Source: an uncultured Spartobacteria bacterium (lineage in GTDB: Bacteria > Verrucomicrobiota > Verrucomicrobiia > Chthoniobacterales > Terrimicrobiaceae). Taken from it: a stretch of DNA of 7,537 nt. The notes beneath the pieces are model-generated. The model searched no databases, had not been told where the DNA came from, and worked only from the letters and a program-made list of their open reading frames with translations. The translations under genes and the position numbers were made by a program. Positions 1-5,438 of this stretch are shown in pieces (positions within the stretch are counted from its first letter, which is position 1; the number at the start of each line of letters is the position of its first letter). The stretch spans positions 1 through 7,537 of the forward strand of contig CAIWSO010000136.1 of the NCBI GenBank assembly GCA_903915315.1. Reading direction: 5' to 3'.

Positions 1-236
1 CGAAAATGAAGGAACTCGGTTCAAGTCATCAGGTTTTTTGCATCACCCACCTGCCCCAAGTGGCGGCAGGAGCCAGCAGTCAATTCGTTGTCAGTAAAGA
101 GACGTCTGGCGATCGAACGCGTACCCATTTGGCTGAGACTTTAGCAGAAAGCCGAATCACTGAGATTGCCCGCATGCTCGGCGGCAAGCTTGCATCGGCA
201 CGCAGCCACGCCGAAGCCCTTCTTTCTGCAAAATAG
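1..236 (+). CDS. recN: DNA repair ATPase RecN, C-terminal fragment (5' truncated by window)
   Basis: RecN is an SMC-like ATPase that binds DNA ends and aids recombinational double-strand-break repair in the cytoplasm. Only about the last 78 residues are in the window; the frame is open to the left edge, so the Met codon at position 6 is internal and not a start. Visible hallmarks are the block QVFCITHLPQVAA, which matches the conserved RecN segment after Walker B containing the switch histidine, followed by a V-SKE segment, a TRTHL strand, and the ending E-I-A-R-M-L-G-G then A-x-x-H-A-x-x-L-L, which is typical of the RecN C-terminus. It ends in TAG at 234-236. No terminator hairpin follows, and the -35 box of the next gene starts only 4 nt after the stop. 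The family assignment is firm. Nothing suggests a functional link to the downstream signalling genes. Confidence 0.93.
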   Translation, partial: KMKELGSSHQVFCITHLPQVAAGASSQFVVSKETSGDRTRTHLAETLAESRITEIARMLGGKLASARSHAEALLSAK

Positions 237-239
237 TCT

Positions 240-268
240 TTGGCAATCCTCTATCCCATATTTATTAT
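240..268 (+). promoter_or_regulatory. Sigma-70 type promoter for the hybrid kinase gene
   Basis: TTGGCA at 240-245 (5/6 to TTGACA) and TATTAT at 263-268 (5/6 to TATAAT) are separated by exactly 17 nt. Transcription would begin near 275-276, leaving a leader of only about 8-9 nt before the ATG at 284. That is too short for a normal Shine-Dalgarno site, and none is present. Confidence 0.6.
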
Positions 269-283
269 GGTAATCTAATCCTA

Positions 284-1849
284 ATGGAAAACGCCACAAG
301 CCATCCCGTTTCAAAGAGTGGTGATACCTTGCATGGGCCTTTATCCCATATGGAATCGGCCTTGCGCGAGCTTCGCATGTGGAAACTCCGCGCCGAAGGG
401 GTCATGTCCGCCTCCAATCAGATCCTTCGCGAGTGGCATACCTCCGACGACGATTCCATTTACTCGGGCGCGATGGAGCTCATTCTCGGCATTCTTCCGC
501 ATGAGTTGCCGGGCCGATTTGAGACTTGGATGTCTTTGATCCATCCCGACGACCATGTCGCTTACCGCACTCAAATCGAGGCGGTATTACTCTCAGGCGG
601 GTCTTTTGAAATTGAATACCGGGCCCGAAAGAGGAACGGGAAATACACTCTACTTCTCGAACGAGGATACTTCATCACACCGGAACAGGGCGGTGGCGCT
701 GTACTCTCATCTGTGATCACGGACGTGTCAGATCTCCGTGAAATGGAGTCCAGACTGAGGCAAACCCAGAGAGTGGAAGCCTTCGGACAGCTTGTCGGCG
801 GCGTTGCCCACGATTTCAACAACATGCTTTCGGTCATCATTGGCTACTCCCAAATCATGATGGAGGAAACCGATGCCTCCGAAGAGAACCACACATTTCT
901 CTCCGAAATCGAAAAGGCCGCTGCGCGGGCCTCCTCGCTGACCAATCAACTTCTTGCATTCAATAAACCCCCGGACACAAAGCGGGGCCGACTTCCGATC
1001 AATGAGCTGTTGCTAGACATTTCCAAAATGCTGAAACGGCTTTTGGGCGAACAAATCGAACTCGAGATCATCCCTGAAGCAACTTTGTGGCCCCTCGAGG
1101 CTGACCGCAGTCAGATCGAGCAATCTTTCATTAACCTTGCCGTTGGTGCCAGGGGAACAATGCCCAACGGAGGTAAAATCACGATCACTGCAAAAAACGT
1201 GACGCTTCGCGAAGCCAAAACAATCCATGATCAAAAGATCTCTCCAGGCAAACACGTCCATGTATGCTTGATCCAAACCCCTCGTCTCTCCCGCACTTCT
1301 GCAGAACTAGCCCTTGCAAACAGTAGTGTGAAGAGCGCCAAAACAGTCATTGAGCAAAATGGCGGTCGCTTGGTTGTGACCGAGTCCAATGACAACGAGA
1401 TTTGTTTTGGCCTATACTTCCCGAGTGCCCAAGAAGCCCCACTCGCTCCCGCCTCCAAGAACACCATCAGGACCGCCAAACAAGCAACAATCTTGCTCGT
1501 CGAGGATGACACCGCGATGCGCCGCTTCACTCGTACTGTTTTAAAACGACTCGGGCACATCGTCATTGCTGCTCCAGATGGCGAGGAAGCCCTAGCTTTG
1601 CTTGAAAAGTCCCGCCCCCTTGAACCCAGCCTTTTGCTCACGGATATGGTGATGCCAAGACTAGGGGGATTGGAACTAGCTCAAAAACTTTTCGAGAAAT
1701 TTCCTAAAATGCCGATCCTCTTGATGTCCGGTTACCCAGAGCAACACTCGATCGCATCAAACTCTGGCTTAGAGTTTTCGTTCCTAAGAAAACCATTCGC
1801 GACTGGGGAACTGATATCCAAAGTCGGTTGCCTGCTACAGGACGCCTAA
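284..1849 (+). CDS. Hybrid histidine kinase-like protein (PAS-HisKA-degenerate HATPase-REC), probable pseudokinase
   Basis: This 521-residue protein has no membrane segment and should be cytoplasmic. Order of parts: a PAS_3-like sensor domain at about 42-152 (HPDD at 87-90, closing D-V-S-D-L-R-E); a HisKA/DHp helix with the H-box VGGVAHDFNN, phospho-acceptor His176; a HATPase_c-like region at about 265-380; and a receiver at about 401-518 with D408/D409, phospho-acceptor D454, S482 and K503, all intact. The H-box resembles CckA-type hybrid kinases. The ATPase region is abnormal. The N-box reads NLAVGARGTMPNGG, so the second Asn is G288 and the usual Asp is G291. The D-x-G-x-G G1 box is absent (around 331-335, QTPRL). 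The F-box and the G-x-G-L-G-L G2 box are missing, and the ATP-lid segment is about 15 residues short. Flanking motifs (NGG at 359-361, final FGLYFP) are kept, so this is not a frameshift. It probably cannot autophosphorylate, but could act as a phosphatase or relay element. A start at Met23 (350) is possible; neither start has a Shine-Dalgarno sequence. Confidence 0.88.
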   Translation: MENATSHPVSKSGDTLHGPLSHMESALRELRMWKLRAEGVMSASNQILREWHTSDDDSIYSGAMELILGILPHELPGRFETWMSLIHPDDHVAYRTQIEAVLLSGGSFEIEYRARKRNGKYTLLLERGYFITPEQGGGAVLSSVITDVSDLREMESRLRQTQRVEAFGQLVGGVAHDFNNMLSVIIGYSQIMMEETDASEENHTFLSEIEKAAARASSLTNQLLAFNKPPDTKRGRLPINELLLDISKMLKRLLGEQIELEIIPEATLWPLEADRSQIEQSFINLAVGARGTMPNGGKITITAKNVTLREAKTIHDQKISPGKHVHVCLIQTPRLSRTSAELALANSSVKSAKTVIEQNGGRLVVTESNDNEICFGLYFPSAQEAPLAPASKNTIRTAKQATILLVEDDTAMRRFTRTVLKRLGHIVIAAPDGEEALALLEKSRPLEPSLLLTDMVMPRLGGLELAQKLFEKFPKMPILLMSGYPEQHSIASNSGLEFSFLRKPFATGELISKVGCLLQDA

Positions 1850-1877
1850 CCGCACGCCAAATGTCGCGCGACCATTC

Positions 1878-3143
1878 CTAGCAATAAACGAGCAACTGAC
1901 GGAGGAGAGTGGAATTCAAATTGTAATTCCGGATTTTGTGAATAGTGTTCTCATCGAGATGATATCCATCCGAAACGAGTAAAACACCGGTAGGGCTGTA
2001 AATGCCGGCGGCTAACTGCATACCAACCTCAAGCTCATCGACCATCACTTCTTTGACGAGTCTTGGTAGGGGAGAGGCCTGCGCGCATCGCAGAAAAAGT
2101 CGCGTTGCATCGGGATCAAATGCAGTACCAGATTGCTCAAGAATGCTGTCCACGGCCATCTCATGGGACAACCCGCATGTCACATAATAGACCACGACAG
2201 CCAGACAGCGGGCAGTCCAAGGGATCATTTCGCCAGCGAGCCCATCTGGAAATCCAGTCCCATCATACCGCTCATGGTGAGCACGGATAGTCTCACCCAC
2301 CGGCTTCAGCGAGTCGACAAAGGAGGCTAGGGCTTGGGATTGAATCGTGTGATTTTCGACCACATTTTTCAGCTCAGGAGGCAGATCTACGGCGTTGGCT
2401 TGAACGGCAGACATAAAGCCCAAGGGAACAGCGGTGAGCCCGATGTCGTAAAGCCGGGAACTGACATCCAAGACGTGCTTCTGCTCGGCATCAAAATAGT
2501 GCGTTTCCGCGATGGACTGGCAAATCTTGTTGGCCGCCTTAGCCTGTTCTCCAAGAAGCGGATTAAAAGTGGTGAGCACTCTTTGGCATAACTCAAGAGA
2601 GCGGCTGAAATTTGTCTTGAGGGAATCGTGCGTCGCATCGATTTCCATCTTATCGTTTTCCAAATCTTTGAGCTGCTTATCAAGTTGAAGATTGGCCGCA
2701 GATAGCTTTTGATTCAGATCCTGCGACTGCTTTTCGAGGGCCTTGTTGGTTTCAATCAGATCGAAGCGCTGCACAGCATTGTGCAAGGTGGCCATCATCT
2801 CGGCAGAGATCCATGGCTTCGTGACGAAACGGAATATTTCTCCGCTATTCACGGCCGCCGTCACAACATCAAAGGTCTTGATTCCAGTGATGAGAACGCG
2901 CGAGGCGGATGGTTGAATCTGCGCAAATCGACTTAAAAGCTCAGCCCCCATCATGTCGGGCATATTATGATCCGCAATAATCACCGCAAACTGTCGGTCC
3001 CCCGCCAAACGCAACGCATCAGCGGCAGTCTTAGCCGAGAAGGACTCGTATCCGGCTCGCGTAACGAGATCTTCAAGGACCTTTAAAATCATCGGATCAT
3101 CGTCGATGGAAAGAATAGCGTGGTTACGGGTGTTCAATTGCAT
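1878..3143 (-). CDS. Response regulator with coiled coil and degenerate HD-GYP domain
   Basis: This 421-residue protein starts with a complete receiver (about 8-125): acidic pocket D14/D15, phospho-acceptor D58 (IIADHNMPD), T86 and K109 (FVTKPW). A charged, heptad-rich segment at about 128-180 is a likely coiled coil. An HD-GYP-like domain follows at about 185-352, a family that normally hydrolyses cyclic di-GMP using a two- or three-metal centre. HHERYDGTGFPDGL at 289-302 matches the GYP region (as GFP), and His265 is kept. The HD pair, however, is Y232-D233, the Lys of HDIGK is L236, the early metal-ligand His is replaced (E199 region), and the late Asp of the AxxDxYDA block is V318 (CLAVVVYYV). 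Hydrolysis is therefore unlikely; it could bind ligand or partners. A C-terminal extension at about 366-421 (LEVGMQLAAGIYSPTGVLL) resembles the tail found in other HD-GYP regulators. It lies 9 bp behind the DHp gene with no Shine-Dalgarno site, suggesting translational coupling. Confidence 0.87.
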   Translation of the reverse strand: MQLNTRNHAILSIDDDPMILKVLEDLVTRAGYESFSAKTAADALRLAGDRQFAVIIADHNMPDMMGAELLSRFAQIQPSASRVLITGIKTFDVVTAAVNSGEIFRFVTKPWISAEMMATLHNAVQRFDLIETNKALEKQSQDLNQKLSAANLQLDKQLKDLENDKMEIDATHDSLKTNFSRSLELCQRVLTTFNPLLGEQAKAANKICQSIAETHYFDAEQKHVLDVSSRLYDIGLTAVPLGFMSAVQANAVDLPPELKNVVENHTIQSQALASFVDSLKPVGETIRAHHERYDGTGFPDGLAGEMIPWTARCLAVVVYYVTCGLSHEMAVDSILEQSGTAFDPDATRLFLRCAQASPLPRLVKEVMVDELEVGMQLAAGIYSPTGVLLVSDGYHLDENTIHKIRNYNLNSTLLRQLLVYC

Positions 3144-3152
3144 GGGATTAAA

Positions 3153-3899
3153 TTATTCGTTAAGATCAATTTGGGGAAAAAGAAGCATTATCCGAGAGCT
3201 TTTCTTAGCCGTATCGCGATGTAATACCAAGCGCCCCCCGAGACTTGCAGTGAGATTTTCCGCATTGGCAAACGTCAAATCGCCGGTCGTGGATCGCAGG
3301 AGATACTCATCAACCTCACTCACCGATTCCATCGCACAGGGAACACAAAGCGAAACAGCGACAAGGTTCCCTCCCCCGTTCAAATCCGCAGCGGGGACTA
3401 ATGCCTCAAGTTGACTTGGCGAAAAAATCTCAAAGACGGCCTCCACCTTACCTGCCGGAAAAATCTCCCTCAAGCGGGATGCAATCGTGAGAATGACAGT
3501 TCGAAAAGGATGCTCCGCCAACTCCACATGAAGGGCTTCAACCGGAGGAATGAGTGTGATTTTTGCCGTTTTAGGAAAAATGATACGAACAAGATCCAAC
3601 TGGGACTCCACCAAAGTGGCCAAATCATGGTAGGTCTTTTCACGTTCGGCTACGTTTAAGTGGATGTGGACGGTTCTATTGAGAACTTCTTTGATCCTCT
3701 CGACCCCTTGAGTGATATCACTCAGCGCCTCAGATGCAGACGGATCTGCACTGCAGGACTCGTGGCAACTCTCCAGATTGAAGTAAATCCCAGTGAGCAA
3801 GTTGTTAACCTCATGGATCAACCCCGGAGTCAGTTCGCCATTCAACTCATTGGAGGCACGATTGAGGATGATGCTGCAATCTGGATTTTTATTGTTCAA
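3153..3899 (-). CDS. DHp-domain protein with degenerate kinase domain, ChpT-like phosphotransferase candidate
   Basis: This 248-residue soluble protein begins almost at once with a kinase-type H-box, LIHEVNNLLTGI (His29, Glu30, Asn32, Asn33), and a second DHp helix to about residue 80. The rest (about 90-242) follows the outline of a HATPase_c domain but lacks its active site. The N-box equivalent reads VILTIASRLREIFPAG, with T138 and R142 where Asn is expected. The G1 Asp-x-Gly is absent after AVSLCVP, and no GxGLGL is present before SLGGRLVL (219-226). No sensor domain and no receiver are visible. A DHp dimer joined to a non-ATP-binding CA-like fold is the design of ChpT-type histidine phosphotransferases, so phosphate transfer between the neighbouring receivers is a reasonable inference; a phosphatase role or a dead kinase are alternatives. 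The only in-frame start upstream of the H-box region is TTG at 3899; there is no ATG or GTG before an in-frame stop at 3948-3950. The start is uncertain. Confidence 0.8.
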   Translation of the reverse strand: MNNKNPDCSIILNRASNELNGELTPGLIHEVNNLLTGIYFNLESCHESCSADPSASEALSDITQGVERIKEVLNRTVHIHLNVAEREKTYHDLATLVESQLDLVRIIFPKTAKITLIPPVEALHVELAEHPFRTVILTIASRLREIFPAGKVEAVFEIFSPSQLEALVPAADLNGGGNLVAVSLCVPCAMESVSEVDEYLLRSTTGDLTFANAENLTASLGGRLVLHRDTAKKSSRIMLLFPQIDLNE

Positions 3900-3946
3900 T
3901 GGAGAAAGACGAGATCTGGAGGTACTAAAAGCGGATAAACTTTTAA

Positions 3947-3963
3947 ATCAAATAGTTTTCCAA
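3947..3963 (-). promoter_or_regulatory. Weak sigma-54-like site upstream of the DHp gene
   Basis: On the minus strand TTGGAAAACTATTTGAT has TTGG and TTTGA with GG-N10-GA spacing, so the -24 element is fair, but the essential C of the -12 GC is A. Transcription would start near 3936, 36 nt before the TTG start. The 77-bp gap holding it (3900-3976) is AT-rich and has no convincing terminator, so the lipoprotein and DHp genes may simply be co-transcribed. Confidence 0.2.
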
Positions 3964-3976
3964 TAATTTGAAAGCT

Positions 3977-4747
3977 TTATTGAGCAAGACGAACCGGAGG
4001 TGTCAAAGAGGAAAAGGCTTCGTGAGCCACAAATGCAGCAAAGAACCTCGGGCTCTGCAAAAGGACCTGGCTTCCGCTTGCCAACTCACGTTCCCGACCC
4101 TTGGCGATCGTGGGGCTTACGTAGCGCATACGAAATCCGGCATCGGCAAATCGCGCGGCCGCATCAGCCACCTCAGGCTCAGCCGAATCAACGATGCCGT
4201 CAGCCATCCAAAGAACCTCCATTGTTTTCAGATCCACAATTTTGGTTCTTACACCGATCGCCAAGGGACGATAGGGCCGAAATGTCGTGAAATCGGTAAA
4301 AAGAACCGCATCAGCCCCATATTTCAGCTTCAGCACTCGAATCAGATCCGCAGAAAGGATGTCAGCAGATGAGACCGCCTCGCGATTCAGGATGGAGCCT
4401 AATTCCTGACGACTCACCTGAACGATCTCGAATTTCACGACTTTAGACAATTCGCCACGGAATATCCCGTCCATGTCGCGCTCGGATTCGCCAATTGGGC
4501 GGGAGGTATGAATCGGAAGCACAGCCAAGCGCCTCATTCCTTGAGGCCAACGGACCCCAGCACTCGAAGCGATCTCCGGCTGGATGGCGTCGGTTGATTG
4601 GGAAATCGGCTTGATCCGGCTCGCGTGGGTGGCCGCCGCGTTGCTTTTGTCATTCACCGATCGGGCGGCGGGCTTCGCGCATGAGGCAAATCCCAATAGA
4701 AACACGATGCAAATTAGACGGGAAAGAACAGAAAGACGGAATGTCAT
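3977..4747 (-). CDS. Putative lipoprotein with CsgG/LpoB/TolB-N-like fold
   Basis: This 256-residue protein begins MTFRLSVLSR, then a hydrophobic stretch and a lipobox-like GFASC, with Cys23 as the predicted lipidated residue. The Phe at -3 is slightly unusual. A Ser/Ala/Lys-rich linker runs to about residue 65. The folded part (about 70-200) opens with a strand MRRLAVLPI and continues through a helix with DMDGIFRGEL, then FEIVQVSRQEL, then KYGADAVLFTDFTTFRPYRPLAIGVRTKIVDLKTMEVLW. That alternation, with the G-A-D-A-V-L strand and the closing strand pair, is the pattern of CsgG/LpoB/GNA1162-type periplasmic lipoproteins; the exact family is not certain. FlgO/FlgT-like flagellar accessory proteins have a related fold. 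The frame extends upstream to 4897, but that extension is unlike protein and contains the sigma-54 site. The ATG at 4747 has GGTGAGGGG close by, although the predicted transcription start would lie downstream of it. Confidence 0.8.
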   Translation of the reverse strand: MTFRLSVLSRLICIVFLLGFASCAKPAARSVNDKSNAAATHASRIKPISQSTDAIQPEIASSAGVRWPQGMRRLAVLPIHTSRPIGESERDMDGIFRGELSKVVKFEIVQVSRQELGSILNREAVSSADILSADLIRVLKLKYGADAVLFTDFTTFRPYRPLAIGVRTKIVDLKTMEVLWMADGIVDSAEPEVADAAARFADAGFRMRYVSPTIAKGRERELASGSQVLLQSPRFFAAFVAHEAFSSLTPPVRLAQ

Positions 4748-4759
4748 ACCCCTCACCCT

Positions 4760-4776
4760 AGCAATTTCCGTGCCTT
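4760..4776 (-). promoter_or_regulatory. Sigma-54 (RpoN) -24/-12 promoter for the lipoprotein/signalling operon
   Basis: The minus strand reads AAGGCACGGAAATTGCT. Against the consensus YTGGCACGN4TTGCW only the first two positions differ. GG (4774-4773) and GC (4762-4761) are separated by exactly 10 nt, the invariant spacing. Transcription would start near 4749, leaving 0-4 nt before the ATG at 4747, so the message would be essentially leaderless. It needs an enhancer-binding activator; I could not recognise its binding site. Confidence 0.7.
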
Positions 4777-4875
4777 TTACAAAACCAACATGAGTCCCAT
4801 CCATTTTGAGCCCCCCAGGCACGAGCACAAGCAACCAACTACTGCGCCTCGAACTCGGAACCCACGAAAGAAGCT

Positions 4876-4905
4876 TTGACAAAAAAACACAGCGCAAATG
4901 AGAAT
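4876..4905 (+). promoter_or_regulatory. Alternative sigma-70-like promoter for the small lipoprotein gene
   Basis: A perfect TTGACA at 4876-4881 is followed, after an 18-nt spacer, by GAGAAT at 4900-4905 (4/6). It would start transcription near 4912 and give a leader of about 34 nt. The -10 is weak. It may act alongside the FliA-like site just downstream. Confidence 0.3.
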
Positions 4906-4911
4906 TTCACT

Positions 4912-4938
4912 TTAAGTTTTCACAGACTCGTCCGATAA
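4912..4938 (+). promoter_or_regulatory. FliA (sigma-28) type promoter for the lipoprotein-TPR unit
   Basis: TTAAGTTT at 4912-4919 and TCCGATAA at 4931-4938 are separated by exactly 11 nt. The enterobacterial flagellar consensus is TAAAGTTT-N11-GCCGATAA, so 14 of 16 defined bases match at the right spacing. The transcription start would be about 4944-4946, on or next to the ATG at 4946. It lies back to back with the sigma-54 site in the same 198-bp divergent region. Confidence 0.62.
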
Positions 4939-4945
4939 TTAGGGT

Positions 4946-5437
4946 ATGTGTGATTCAAAACCTCCCCAAAAAATGGTGCCCGTTTTTGGATTTGGCCACC
5001 GTGTTTTCACTCGAATCTTTGCGGGGCTGATTGCCCTGTCGCTCTCGGCAGCCCTCTCGTCCTGCGCCACGAAGAGCCCCCAAAAACCTCAACTCAGCGC
5101 GCCAAAGCAAAGTTTACCTAGGCCAGCTTCCATCCGTGTCGCGCAAGATACTTCAAACAAACGCAAGCCGCCATTGATGCCCAAAACCGTCTTCAATATC
5201 CCGCCTGAGAATGGCTCCAGCATGGCCTCCAATGACCTATTGCCAACCAACGATACCCAAACGGTCGATACCGCTACCCCCAAGTTTATCAATAATGAGC
5301 AGCCTCAAGATTTCTTTCAAGGTGCCGGCGATGTTCCTGTAGGCGAGACCGTCTTAGGGTCCTTTTTCGATTCGGTTTTTCGCCCGGCCACCCCGCCAAA
5401 TCAACCTGTGAGTAGCACCTCCTACACCGTTAAATAA
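4946..5437 (+). CDS. Small putative lipoprotein, function unknown
   Basis: This 163-residue protein has a long N-region, a hydrophobic segment (about 23-38, IFAGLIALSLSAALSS) and a good lipobox L-S-S-C with Cys40 as the predicted lipid-modified residue. The mature part is about 123 residues, rich in Pro, Ser, Thr, Asn and Gln and probably largely unstructured, with a more ordered-looking end (GETVLGSFFDSVFRP at about 133-147). I recognise no family. The start is ambiguous: ATG at 4946 sits at the predicted transcription start of the FliA-like promoter and would be leaderless, whereas ATG at 4973 (Met10) would give a more typical 30-residue lipoprotein signal peptide but has no Shine-Dalgarno site. 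The stop is 1 bp before the TPR gene, so the two almost certainly form one unit and may act together at the outer membrane. Confidence 0.78.
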   Translation: MCDSKPPQKMVPVFGFGHRVFTRIFAGLIALSLSAALSSCATKSPQKPQLSAPKQSLPRPASIRVAQDTSNKRKPPLMPKTVFNIPPENGSSMASNDLLPTNDTQTVDTATPKFINNEQPQDFFQGAGDVPVGETVLGSFFDSVFRPATPPNQPVSSTSYTVK

Positions 5438-5438
5438 T

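Noticed and set aside
252..351. Direct repeat TATCCCATAT at 252-261 and 342-351
   Set aside because: Only two 10-bp copies, one inside coding sequence; no sign of an operator or mobile-element end.
1231..1641. 136-residue minus-strand open frame inside the hybrid kinase gene
   Set aside because: It overlaps the REC and ATPase coding regions, has no domain, and its composition is that of a shadow frame.
1863..1872. Perfect 10-bp palindrome GTCGCGCGAC in the 28-bp convergent gap
   Set aside because: No loop and no T-tract on either side, so it is not an intrinsic terminator; a 10-bp palindrome of this composition can be chance.
4748..4897. 50-residue N-terminal extension of the minus-strand lipoprotein (frame open to an ATG at 4897)
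   Set aside because: The extension has no plausible domain, would bury the lipoprotein signal internally and would overlap the sigma-54 promoter; the ATG at 4747 begins a proper signal peptide.
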